Assembly: GCA_019925095.2 (NCBI GenBank)
Contig: CM034409.1
Coordinates: 9,422,501 to 9,486,500, forward strand
Direction of reading: 5' to 3'
From: Dendrolimus kikuchii
Lineage: Eukaryota; Arthropoda; Insecta; Lepidoptera; Lasiocampidae
Length of the DNA stretch: 64,000 nt
Position 1 is the stretch's first letter. Every line of letters begins with the position of its first letter. The notes beneath the pieces are model-generated. The model was not told the origin of the DNA, did not search any database, and saw only the letters and a list, made by a program, of their open reading frames with translations. Below are positions 21,038 through 30,091 of the stretch, one piece after another. The translations under genes and the position numbers were made by a program.

Positions 21038-21817
21038 TCTATAATGTTATAAAATTCTAAAAATGCCGTATCTGTACATTGAAGCTATTAAAAAAACTGG
21101 AATACACTATATTCGTATAAACTATGGAGATAACGATGCAATTTTTTTATATTTCTAGTCTGTTTGTCTGGGAGAGGATCACAACGTGAGGAAAGCATAT
21201 TTGGGACGGACGGTAGGTCGGCGTCCGGTCGGCCGTCCTAAATATCGCTGGAAAGACAGAGTAGAGGCGGATCTGTCGGAGCTAGGAGCCAGTAATTGGC
21301 AAGAAACCGCACAGGACCGAGAAAAGTGGCATGCTCTCGTTTCGGAGGCCAAGACCCACTTTGGGTCGCTGAGCCAACGGAGTAAGTAAGACTGTTTGTC
21401 TGTTTATTCAGGATTCACGTAAAAGCTACTGCACCGATTACGATGCGGTTTTTTCTGATCGACAGCTAATTCTTAGTCTGAATATCTGCACTGCACTACT
21501 TTTCAATCTGGGAATCTTGCAGGAATTTTTCTGGGAATAAAATAAAATGACCAGATTAAAAAAAATCGAAAGCCAAAGTAATTTTTTCATTGGCCGATAG
21601 CAAATGTTATGTAGTAAAATGTGTGATATTTTTATCCCGGGAATACCGCGGGAAATTTCACGGGAGTGGTTTGTAGTAGTTCGGGAGCATGAAAGTTAGC
21701 TTATTTCAACACATTTTGCACTAAAACGATAGTTAACATTATTTTTTAAATGCTGTGTCCCCAGCATTCCAAGGGAATTTCAAGTCGAGCATGGACGAAG
21801 TCGCGGGCATATCCTAG
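21038..21817 (+). mobile_element. Helitron-like element H4, carrying a LINE-B insertion
   Basis: It starts TCTATAATGTTATAAAATTC with GCCGTATCTGTACATTGAAG and ends GTCGCGGGCATATCCTAG followed by T. The internal text GATTCACGTAAAAGCTACTG and CAGCATTCCAAGGG is shared with copies at 28595-29502, 37346-37775 (inverted), 49078-49372 (inverted) and 60894-61485 (inverted). A LINE-B 3' end occupies 21171-21391. Without it the element is ~550 bp. Confidence 0.75.
21171..21391 (+). mobile_element. LINE-B 5'-truncated insertion with 11-bp target duplication
   Basis: The open frame at 21186-21389 encodes a LINE C-terminus (VGRPKYRWKDRVEADLSEL, NWQETAQDREKWHALVSEA, KTHFGS) and ends in an AGTAAGTAAG tail. 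Exact repeats CTGTTTGTCTG flank it at 21160-21170 and 21392-21402. The GRPK-R-W-D-V tail is common in RTE and related non-LTR proteins. No reverse-transcriptase core is present. Related fragments are at 4660-4830 and 46540-46702. Confidence 0.8.
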
Positions 21818-22317
21818 TATATTATATAACTATAATGTGACATACAGATAGACACATATATATACACCCGGATGGACTAAACAAAATTGTAACATCTGTC
21901 TTATTATTTGGCTAAGACTTAAAAATTTCAAATTAAAATCAGACTCCTTATAACAAAATAGCAATTTGCTCCGAAAACACAACAATGTCGGCCACCTTAT
22001 GGCGTAATCTAAAAATACCCGCATCCGTCCAATAATCAATTCAGAACATGGCGCACCGAAATTAATCCCCGCTCGTTGTATAATTATTCAAATCAATCAT
22101 TACTTTATCCCGTAACCAGATCAACTCCAATTATTTGAATTGCAAAAGTGGGTAGGTCCCGGTTAACAACGCTGCTACGTTTAGTCTGGATTTGCATTCA
22201 CTGACAGATTGCTGTGTATTATCTATGTCAATAGCAGTAATAGTAGCACTGAAAAAAAATTGTAACCATTTTCAATCAAAACTTGCTGTCCCGACAGACA
22301 TTGTCCTGCCCTGAAAA
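21818..22317. other. unassigned AT-rich sequence
   Basis: Nothing supportable recognised. Confidence 0.45.
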
Positions 22318-22520
22318 AATATAAATCTAGGCCCCGATTCTACTGCCTCCTACCGGTTCCAATTTTGAATCTAATAATCCGCAGACCCACGCAAAACACC
22401 AAAAAAATCATTGAAGTCGGTCTAGGAGATTCAGAGGGTCCTAGAACCCGATTTCAGCACCACCTATCGGTTCCAATTGTGAATCTAAACCACCCGGGGA
22501 CCCACTCAAACATGAACACC
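22318..22520 (-). repeat. H3-type Helitron-like fragment
   Basis: Inverted H3 modules: GTTCCAATTTTGAATC, then TCCTAGAACCCGATTTCAGC, ACCTATCGGTTCC and GGGGACCCACTCAAAC. Two tandem modules are present, as in 16257-16636. The ends are not clear. Confidence 0.55.
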
Positions 22521-22550
22521 ACTTAAGGTCGTTACAGCAGCATATTATAT

Positions 22551-22868
22551 CCGTGCAGGAACGGAGAAAGAATACAATTTCCTGCGGCCGAACGGCCTGT
22601 CGTAAGAGGCGACTAAACAACCCACAGCCAGGTGGTAGGGCATTTGCCCGACTGGATGGCTACCACCCCTGTTCTATAGTATGCCGCCATAACAACTTTG
22701 AGTTGTGTTCCGGCATTAGTGACCAGGTTCCAGTCTCTCTTAAGAGAGCAGCAGCGCATTCGTAGCACCTTTGGTGTGTTGCAAATGTCCATAGGCGATG
22801 CTAACCGCTTTTCATCAAGTGGGCCGTCTGCCTGTCTGCTGAGCTCCTGCAATAAAAAAAAAAAAAAA
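22551..22868 (+). mobile_element. E300 element, full length with A-tail
   Basis: It begins ATCCGTGCAGGAACGGAG and ends CTGAGCTCCTGCAATAAAA followed by ~16 A. It is the best complete example in plus orientation. A second, inverted partial copy starts immediately after the poly(A). Confidence 0.75.
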
Positions 22869-22998
22869 AATACTCTAGAGCAGGAGTGGTAGCCATCCAG
22901 GCCACCCTACCACCTGGCTGTGGATTGTTTTATCACCACTTACGACAGGCCGCCCAGCTGCAGGAAATTGTATTCTTTCTCCGTTCCTGCACGGATAT
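22869..22998 (-). mobile_element. E300 fragment (5' half), inverted against its neighbour
   Basis: TACTCTAGAGCAGGAGTGG...TTCCTGCACGGATAT is the E300 5' half in minus orientation, joined to the poly(A) of the copy at 22551-22868. The pair forms an inverted repeat. Confidence 0.7.
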
Positions 22999-23019
22999 CG
23001 GAGCCAAGTGACAATTGAC

Positions 23020-23310
23020 AACATTATGTGTGTGTGCAGTTCGACAAGGGGTGGCAGGAGTCTAAATTTCGCGACGTCACAATTCACATATTTAAGCTTT
23101 AAAACATGAAATTTCAACTATTATCGAAAAACTTCAAAATATGTGCAACTCTATCTGTATGATTATAGAGTTTAAATTATTAAATATAACGTATTGTATC
23201 TCATTTTCTCGCAGGCTTAGTCCTATAGATTTATATATTTATCTCCTTTTAGTGTCGCTTCTTTCGTCGAGTTTCAAATCACAACGATTCTAAAGAAGTT
23301 TCACTTCAAT
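23020..23310 (+). repeat. M1 copy
   Basis: GTGTGTGTGCAGTTCGACAAG...CATATTTAAGC...AAACATGAAATTTC...GCTTAGTCC...GAAGTTTCACTTC. It is a near-complete M1 with a small deletion in the head. Confidence 0.65.
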
Positions 23311-23641
23311 AATCATCAATACAGAACCTTTCAATGTCTGTGGTCCGATACTCACTCAACCAATTTATTTATTGGCGCTTTAAATCAAAAACAGCGTATA
23401 CAGAAACAGTTTATTTATTCGATTCCATTGTTTTACACTCACTGTTCCGGTGTAAATAATTACAATTTATTATGTTTGATTACTTTATCGAAAATCACTG
23501 CAAATAACTGTTCTGCAGTTATATAATAAACAAGGTTATGGCCGTGGCTTCGATTGCGTTATAAAAATGTATCTCATAAAGTGGACGTGATATTATTATT
23601 CTTAGAGATGTCGAACTTCATTTTTATTTTTAAGTTTTTTG
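23311..23641. other. unassigned AT-rich sequence
   Basis: Nothing recognised. Confidence 0.5.
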
Positions 23642-23925
23642 TTATATCAGCCCATAGACGTCCCACTGCTGGACTCGGTCCTCCCACCATAGGGGAACGG
23701 ACATTATACCCGCCACGCTAGTCCGAGGCAGCTTGGCAGGTTTAACGTAACGGTTACTTGATGTGCAGGTTTCATCACGATGTTTTCCTTCACCATTGTT
23801 GGCATGTGGTAATTGTAATAATATGCACATTAGGTCAGAATACTTCCGGCCAAGATTGGAAACCTGCGCCATTTGAGGTTGGGCCGCATGCGCTAGCCAT
23901 TACGCTGCCACGACTTTCAAGTATC
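23642..23925 (-). mobile_element. SINE-like repeat S3 with tRNA-like head
   Basis: Read on the minus strand it begins GTCGTGGCAGCGTAATGGC (A-box-like) and then CAGGTTTCCAATC (B-box-like). The body has GAAGGAAAACATCGTGATG and GCGTGGCGGGTATAATGTCC, and the 3' side has GTCCAGCAGTGGGACG. This order is the common lepidopteran tRNA-derived SINE pattern. The tRNA-like part is too diverged to be a working tRNA. A second copy is at 63345-63630. Confidence 0.65.
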
Positions 23926-23931
23926 TAATGA

Positions 23932-24125
23932 TAAATACCCGTAACGCCATCTAGCAAAACGAAGGCGGAACTATGCATGAGAGCAACACATTAAAATTAC
24001 CTTGACACTGTCGTTCCTATGACAATGCATTTGCTAGTGAATTTCAATGATAGCGCCAATAAAACACGATTCGTTTATCCATCGGGAACATGTACTTTTT
24101 TCTGGATGAAAGGTACCCCATATCC
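23932..24125 (-). repeat. H6 repeat
   Basis: CGTAACGCCATCTAGC, GACACTGTCGTTC, TAGCGCCAATAAAACACG and ATCGGGAACATGTAC match 19081-19260 in inverse order. Confidence 0.5.
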
Positions 24126-24139
24126 TATTATGTGTCCTT

Positions 24140-24752
24140 TATCCGTGCAGGAACGGAGAAAGAATACGATTTCCTGCGGTTGGGCGCCCTGTCGTAAGAG
24201 GCGACTTAACAACCCACAGCCAGGTGGTCGGGTATTTGGCCGACTGGATGGCTACCACCCCTGGTCTAAAGTATGTCACCATAACAACCTAGAGTGGTGT
24301 TCCGGCATTAGTGACCACGTTCCAGTCTCCTCTAAGAGAGCAGCAGCGCATTTATAGCAACGTTGGTGTTGCAAATGTCCATAGGCGATGGTAACCGCTT
24401 TCCGCTACAAAGTACTGTAGCAAAATTCTGGGAAATTGAGAAGGTGCCAGAGGTTCGACATGCGCGCAGCTCGTCGCGCCCGTAATATAATATTTGTGGT
24501 GCACGCTGATGGTGGTGGTTCTAGGATACCCAGGTTGATGTATTTGTGGAAGTTAAACACTGTTAGATGGTGAAAACTTGTAATAGTAAACTTTACATAT
24601 TAGAGCGTCTGCCTTCGGCTCCAACCCAAACGGAAGAGGAACAAAAATGCAACTACAATGTTGCTAATACAAAATATTTTATGTTGGTGTTGCCAACAAT
24701 CAAGTGGGCCGTCTGCCTGTCTGCTGATCTCCTGCAATAAAAAAATAAAAAA
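24140..24752 (+). mobile_element. E300 copy split by a 296-bp insertion
   Basis: E300 runs from ATCCGTGCAGGAACGG to GGTAACCGCTTTCC (24403), is interrupted, and resumes at TCAAGTGGGCCGTCTGC (24700) through the A-rich tail. Intact copies read CTTTCCATCAAGTGG across this point. Confidence 0.7.
24404..24699. mobile_element. unclassified insertion inside E300
   Basis: The inserted segment starts with a small hairpin (GCTAC...GTAGC) and ends GTTGCCAACAA. It has a GC-richer centre (CATGCGCGCAGCTCGTCGCG, CACGCTGATGGTGGTGG). No target duplication is visible, and the A expected at the break is missing. No copy elsewhere in the window. The class is unknown. Confidence 0.5.
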
Positions 24753-25232
24753 TGTACCCCGGACAACATATATGCAAAATGTTGTGATGATCTGTTGCGT
24801 AGTTAATGCGTGAAAGCGTCATAAACAAACTCATATTCGCGTTAATTATATTAGATAGGATTGAATAAGTAGCTTGACAGTTCTGCACAGGGAAGACTTC
24901 TGGTGGATGTAAGAAAAGGCTTCTGTTTTAGTGATTATTTTTTAACCCCTGGCACAAAAAGAGGGAAGTGATTAACCCCTGGCGCAAAAAGAGGGGTGTT
25001 GCAAGTTTGACCGTTATATATTTCTGTGTGTGGTGTGTTTTTTTATTTGAAAACAGGTTTTCTAACGATGGTTATTAGACATGTTTTTTCAAAATCGGTT
25101 CAGCCGTTTCAAGGTCATCAACTCCTTTTATACCTGCGGTAGGGATCTTAGACGCATAATGGGTATTTATTTTCAATCATGTATGACCTAAAATTTGAAA
25201 CACCCATATATACGACGGCCTTTGCAGTTGAG
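24753..25232. repeat. intergenic with short tandem duplication
   Basis: TTAACCCCTGGCACAAAAAG (24942 on) is repeated at ~24975 as TTAACCCCTGGCGCAAAAAG. The following TCAAAATCGGTTCAGCCGTT is typical Helitron-like body text. No gene. Confidence 0.45.
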
Positions 25233-25460
25233 TTTTCTAAGCCTTTGCTGGCTTTTCTCACTGCAGCCCAAAGGTTCCGGGTTTGATCCCTGGGATGGTA
25301 AACTTCGGAAACGAATTTTTGCCGTTATTTAGATACTATGGTCTAGGTATCTGGGATCGATCCCAGAGTAGTCCGTTGTATATCACCCATAACACAATCG
25401 TAATTTTCTTAATTTGGGATATACAATATGTGTGTTTGTCTGCCAGTTATTATTATTATT
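25233..25460 (+). mobile_element. SINE-like repeat S2, fullest copy
   Basis: It contains GGTTCCGGGTTTGATCCC (B-box-like) and a second GGGATCGATCCCAG, then GTATATCACCCATAACACAA and GTGTTTGTCTGCC with an ATT tail. It is the empty-site reference for the Helitron insertion at 3346. It is called SINE-like because of the B-box and tail; no clear A-box is seen. Confidence 0.6.
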
Positions 25461-25834
25461 TTTGGTCTGATGCTACAAGCAGGATATACACACTCTTTAA
25501 TAAAATGTTTATGTGTGTACAGTTCACAAACACACTACAAGTGAAACTTCAGAGAATATACTCACATAATTCTTCTATAACTTTTATTAATATAAATAAT
25601 TATAATAATTTATTTAGCCTACATCCGTCAACATATTATAATTAAAAATATTCAATCTAAATTACACTTTAAACCACTACAGTTAGTATTTACTTACTAC
25701 TTAGTACTAAAGTTCAAAATTCAATGGACTGATAGAGCTAAAATTCATTTGAATTTTTTAAAGTTTTATTTAAATTGAAAATTAATACTTACGGTCAAAA
25801 AGAAATGTGTTTTATTTCGAATTAAATAAGGTTG
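25461..25834. other. AT-rich sequence with M1-like head
   Basis: GTGTGTACAGTTCACA...CTACAAGTGAAACTTC near 25512-25552 resembles the M1 or M3 termini. The rest is unassigned. Confidence 0.4.
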
Positions 25835-25925
25835 AATTTTATGTGTTAATCTCTTTTTAGTGTCACTTTTTTGTTTCATCGATTTTCAAATCACAACGAT
25901 TCTAAAAAAGTTTCACTTCAAAAAT
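25835..25925 (+). repeat. M1 3'-end fragment
   Basis: TTTTTAGTGTCACTTTTTTG...ATCACAACGATTC...AAGTTTCACTTCAAAAATG. Only the last ~90 bp of M1. Confidence 0.6.
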
Positions 25926-26240
25926 GACAGATGTGTTGTGTTCCATGACACTGCGACACAGTTTCCACAAAAAGCTGTAAGCTACATTATTTTTAGAAAT
26001 TCTGCGATACTTTGTGTATTTATTAATTTCCATTATAATTCCAAATAAATATAATATCTCAAACTCTCACTACTCAATTGATTTTATTCAAACAGAATTT
26101 TATTGAAAGTACCACAGCAACAACAACTTTTGACTACAACAAAATATTTATTAAGAAACATCGTAATAGCTTTTGTATATCTATTTATCTGCAAATCATT
26201 CCTAGGCTACATGCTTATGGCGGCCAACAACAACTAAATA
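25926..26240. other. unassigned AT-rich sequence
   Basis: Nothing recognised. Confidence 0.5.
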
Positions 26241-26379
26241 CAGTGTAAACTCCATGTAACGCTAGTCGATTTAACGACAATCTGTCTTAAGCGTCGAAAT
26301 CACTTGGCTTTGGTTGGTTTGGCGGTCGATTTCTGCGAGACGGTAATGTCTCAAAAGCAAACCGCAGATCGAGATACAG

Positions 26380-26825
26380 AGAGAAGGGTAAGTGCGCGTA
26401 TTGACGCGCCTCCACATGGGCGCCGGCGTCAGCCGGGAGCTCGGAGGCGCAGATACGCGCATGACTTCCCTCCCTAGGATAATACCGCTTCAGGGCCCTC
26501 ATGCATCAAGGGAGCAGAGGAGTCTTCACCCCTGTCGTCGAAGTGAGTTGGCTCTTCCAGGGGCTTTCTCAGGCACTTATTGCGCTAGGATCGGCGTGGG
26601 AGTAACTACGTTCTAAGTCTCATGCCTTTCCTGCCATAAGCGCGGGGCCGTCGGAGGAGCGTGGTTTTAGTGGGTATTAGCCATTTGGGTTCGAGTCTCC
26701 ACACAAGCCGGTTGATTACTGTTTGGATTGTTCCCGTTCTGGGAAGGCCTCCATAATCAACTATGGTCTAATCCCTTGCAAAGGACCCGGCATTGTGCGT
26801 AAATAGCATTTCCCCCGACTGAAAA
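26380..26825. other. GC-rich block inside the pogo-like element
   Basis: It is much richer in G+C than its surroundings (GCGCGTATTGACGCGCC, GGAGGAGCGTGG, GGGTTCGAGTCTCCAC). GTGGTTTTAGTGGGTATT and the GGTTCGAGTC box recall LINE 3' ends or pol III promoters. I cannot assign it. It may be an insertion from another element. Confidence 0.4.
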
Positions 26826-26867
26826 AAAAGCTCGTCTTGTATGTATACATATAAGCATGAACGTATG

Positions 26868-26931
26868 TTGTTGTCGTTATTGAGAGTGGGTGTAATGCTA
26901 TCATTACACCCACTCTCAATAATGACAACAA
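26868..26931. repeat. near-perfect hairpin, 30-bp arms and 4-nt loop
   Basis: The arm at 26868-26897 is the reverse complement of 26902-26931 with one mismatch (G at 26876), around CTAT. It includes GAGAGTGGGTGTAATG and its inverse CATTACACCCACTCTC. No second copy is visible in the window. It could be a tiny foldback insertion or a hairpin RNA source. Confidence 0.85.
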
Positions 26932-27286
26932 TTAAGTAGTAAAAAGTACCGTTTAAGTTGCCAAAATTAGTAAAAACTGCGCAGCTGTATACGTTCTTTT
27001 ATCGCTTTATTATCCTTACCCGTAATAAACTCGACTGTCGGTATCATGCATACCAAAATTGCTAAGAAATTCCGAAATATCGATATTTCTAAGTACTTCC
27101 TTTATCACCAAGATGAATCAATATCGCAATATATGAATAAAATAAGTAAAATAACACAACAAAATTACTGGTGCGTTAGAAGACGTTATACAAAAATAAC
27201 AGACTTCTCTCCATTTAACTACAACTCTCTATAACGACATAAAATGCACGGTCCCTTCAGTGTCGTTATATAGAGTTTATACTATA

Positions 27287-27981
27287 CTTAAAGTACTGTC
27301 TAATTTAATGAAATAAAACAAAAACTTTCCTACAACGTGCCAAAAGGGGAATATAGATAACAAAACAAAAACCATCTCATTCTCTAATTGAATGTCTAAA
27401 TGTTGAACTTTGCCTCACTCTGTGTATTTCAGTCCGAACTAACTAAATCAGATCGAGCACTGAACTAAACTAAAAGCTAAAACTAAAATACTTTAGTGTC
27501 CAACATTCGTATGTATTGACCGTTTCCGAAGACAGAAAACTAAAAGTTTCGATATAAATTTATCCAATGTTCATGGCAAGTTAGTCCGGGGGGAGATTTA
27601 AGTTCGGGTCTGAAACATTTTAGGATTGAAGTAGTCCTAGCAGAGTGAAGCTAAGCGATGTTGCTATAATAATATCATCTTATAAACATCATGGCTCAGG
27701 CTTGTAATTATTAGGCGGGAATGGATAGTATATCTACCTTACCTATACAAGGCAGATTAACGGGTCTCACACATTGGTTATCTCGTTAGTGCTTACATAT
27801 TAGACTCGAAAATTGCTTAAATAGTGCCTGTTTCCAGCCCAGAACTTAAACCTAGGTTATTTTGAAGTTTGAGACGCAAATGCGTTAAACTATTGGCCAT
27901 TATTATATTTGATTAATATTATAAAGCTAAGTTACTAGCTACATGGGGTTTTATATAATATGCTGCACAATAAATATATAC
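27287..27981. other. unassigned AT-rich sequence
   Basis: Nothing supportable recognised. Confidence 0.45.
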
Positions 27982-28337
27982 CAGGGGCCTAATCCTGCTA
28001 TTTCAATATATTGGCGTTGCGAAGATATTCAAAGTACGATTCCATTGCGATAGTGTCAAAAATTCGTATTCTACTAAATCCACAATATCTTTTCGATATC
28101 ATTGCGACTGAATAATAGTAAAAACAATTGGTATTACCATTTGTAGAAACGGGGTTAGCCGGAGTATTAAAAAACTACCAAAATTTTAAATATTTATTTT
28201 GCTTATAAATATTCATAAAGATGGCGTGCCACGGGTACGCTATTGGAATTATCAGAATACGTAAATTAGGCAACCCTACGACTGAGAAGACAGAGTCCGG
28301 CGATTTGGACGAGACAGTAGTAGTAGAATTGGGCCTC
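27982..28337. mobile_element. MITE-like element M2
   Basis: The left end CAGGGGCCTAATCCTGC and right end AATTGGGCCTCAG are imperfect inverted repeats (the reverse complement of the right end is CTGAGGCCCAATTCTAC). The interior has TTGCGAAGATATTC, CCATTGCGATAGTGTC and GTGCCACGGGTACGC. A second, twice-interrupted copy is at 34310-35475. Non-coding. Confidence 0.6.
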
Positions 28338-28593
28338 AGATTATATTTACCAGATATGCACTACACTTAACTGCTCTTTCTACCACTAACTGTATATTGT
28401 CATTGATCGTACCTGCCCGATGATGAAGGAAAGTGCATGAAGAAGTATTGGAAAAATATCACGAGACTCATGAATGATGATTACAACCAAAAGAGGACCA
28501 AAACGATATTTTTATAACTGAAATAAATAGGCTAATAGTCCATTTGATGAAAATCGTGATCGAAAAATAAGCAAACATTAACAACTTATAAAC
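28338..28593. other. unassigned sequence
   Basis: Nothing recognised. Confidence 0.5.
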
Positions 28594-28607
28594 ATCTATC
28601 TATAATA

Positions 28608-28746
28608 ATATTTTCTTAAGTTTTTGCGACTTGTATACATAATAAAACTACGTTTGTAACAGTTTTAAGCGCGGCCGTGATCACGGCCACTGAAGAGTGG
28701 CTGAAACGTCGGAATAACAAAAATCTAATAAATTACCGCGCTTAAA
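28608..28746. mobile_element. miniature double-ended Penelope-like remnant, 14-bp target duplication
   Basis: The left part, 28608-28674, is the inverted PLE 3' terminus (ATATTTTCTTAAG...CGCGACTTGTATACATAA, as at 50245-50311). The right part, 28675-28746, is plus-strand PLE from the hammerhead-like motif to CCGCGCTTAAA (as at 52905-52980). TTTTAAGCGCGG (28663-28674) and CCGCGCTTAAAA (28736-28747) form a 12-bp inverted repeat. Direct repeats ATCTATCTATAATA lie at 28594-28607 and 28747-28760. It is the same two-3'-ends layout as the large PLE at 50245-53000. Confidence 0.8.
28675..28712 (+). ncRNA. hammerhead-ribozyme-like motif (degenerate)
   Basis: The order is CC, GTGATCAC, GGCCAC-TGAAGA-GTGGCT hairpin (stem II), GAAA, then ACGTC and GG. 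GAAACGTC with a palindromic ACGT is the 3' core of the small hammerhead variants known from Penelope-like elements, which pair stem III between two molecules. The flanking CC/GG could form stem I. The CUGANGA box is not intact (GUGAUCA), so activity is doubtful. Confidence 0.5.
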
Positions 28747-28914
28747 ATCTATCTATAATATTATAAAATTCTAAAAATGGCTGTATATATAAAAAGCAAC
28801 TGGAATACACCATATAAATACACGAGTATATCGTCTTCTCTATCGTTTATAGGAAGAACACGATACATTTTTTTTAGATTTCTTGTCTGTTTCTCAATTT
28901 GTCTATTTATCTGT

Positions 28915-29078
28915 TTAGGTGATGTCAGGAGCCTTAAGAACAGACGAGCTTGCATGACAAGAGTTATGAATGTCAAAGAGGCAAGTGGGGTGTGTAAGAA
29001 TAAGCCTAAATGGCACTCTGTTGTTCGTGCCTACCCCACGAGGGAACTGGCGTGAAGTTATGTATGTATGTATGTATG
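28915..29078 (+). mobile_element. RTE LINE 3' end inside H4
   Basis: It carries the last ~40 codons (GDVRSLKNRRACMTRVMNVK... to RELA), the stop and a (TATG)n tail. Short flanking repeats TATCTGT are at 28908-28914 and 29079-29085. Confidence 0.8.
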
Positions 29079-29502
29079 TATCTGTGTTAGAGATTCACGT
29101 AAAAACTACTGGGCCCATTTCGATGCGGTTTTCGTTGATCGACAGCAAATTCTTAGACTTAAAATTTTCTTACACTTTTTATTTTGGGAACCCCGTGTGA
29201 ATTTTTCTGGAAATTATTTAAAATGGCCTGATTAAAAATAAATTCGATTTACAGTGTGATTTTTTCACTGATTGATGATTGCAAATTTTATGTACTAAAA
29301 TTTGTGTTAATTTTTATCCCGGGAATCCCGTGGGATTTTTCCCGGGAGCGGTATAAATTTGTTTGGATGCATAAAAATTAGTTTATTCCGACACAGTTTT
29401 CACTAAAACGATAGCTTACATTCTTTTTTAAATGCTACGGTACTTGGTGTCCTTGGTGGAAACTTCAAGTCAAGCTTGGACGAAGTCGCCGGCATATCCT
29501 AG

Positions 29503-29834
29503 TAGAATTATAAAAGTTTTATTCCTATTTGACAAAAACCTACAAATCTACTTAACTTTTAACCACTATTGACGGTTGACTTCTAGAAAATTCTATTATC
29601 CATCGCACAATATAGCTTTACACTGTGCATGTGCACATAGAACAAAGGCTTACAATTTTTTATATATTTCACCCAGTATTGTTTAGTGCCAAGAATAATT
29701 GATTAATTTGGCTTTTATTGCTATTTGAAAACAATTTTATAGCCGATACGATGCATTTTAGTCTCCTAATGGAGAAACATTGGAATTTAAAATATAATAT
29801 TTCAGAATATCAAAGTAATTTTAATTTTCTGCTA
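29503..29834. other. unassigned AT-rich sequence
   Basis: Nothing recognised. Confidence 0.5.
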
Positions 29835-30065
29835 TTAAAAATGCGAAAGTAATTCTGTCTGTCCGTCTGTTCCGATTTCACAGAAAAACTACAGGACCGA
29901 TTTGGCTGAAACTCAGTATATATATTCGGTGCCGAGGATGAACAAAGGATACCTTTTATTCCGACATATATAGTTTCGGGGTAAAAATAAATTTGTCGCT
30001 CTGTTTATTATGCTTTTACGGAAAAACTATTGGACCGATTTAGCTGAAATTCCGACCGAACACCA
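29835..30065 (+). repeat. Helitron-like repeat H5
   Basis: AAAAATGCGAAAGTAATTCTG, CTACAGGACCGATTTGGC and ACTATTGGACCGATTTAGC modules match 14652-14935 inverted. It abuts the start of LINE-A coding text, suggesting LINE-A truncation or insertion at this point. Confidence 0.55.
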
Positions 30066-30091
30066 TTTATAATAAATGTAAACATTTTTAT

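Larger units (their letters stand above)
26241..27284. mobile_element. pogo/Tigger-like terminal-inverted-repeat element, non-autonomous
   Basis: The left end CAGTGTAAACTCCATGTAACG is matched in inverse by CGTTATATAGAGTTTATACTA at the right end. TA dinucleotides flank both ends (26239-26240 and 27285-27286). CAGT ends and a TA duplication fit the pogo branch of Tc1/mariner. The right end holds a second CTCTATAACGACAT, giving a short internal foldback. No transposase frame is present. The 62-codon frame at 27046 has no helix-turn-helix or DDE motif. The interior contains a GC-rich block and a strong hairpin, listed separately. Confidence 0.55.
28595..29502 (+). mobile_element. Helitron-like element H4 with two nested insertions
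   Basis: The original 5' end TCTATCTATAATA at 28595 was split by a 139-bp Penelope-like insertion and resumes at 28761. The element ends GCCGGCATATCCTAG followed by T. An RTE 3' end sits inside it at 28915-29078. The order of events is H4 first, then the two retroelements. Confidence 0.75.

Noticed and set aside
27046..27234. 62-codon frame as a pogo transposase remnant
   Set aside because: No helix-turn-helix, DDE or DDD motif is visible and the length is within random expectation for this composition.
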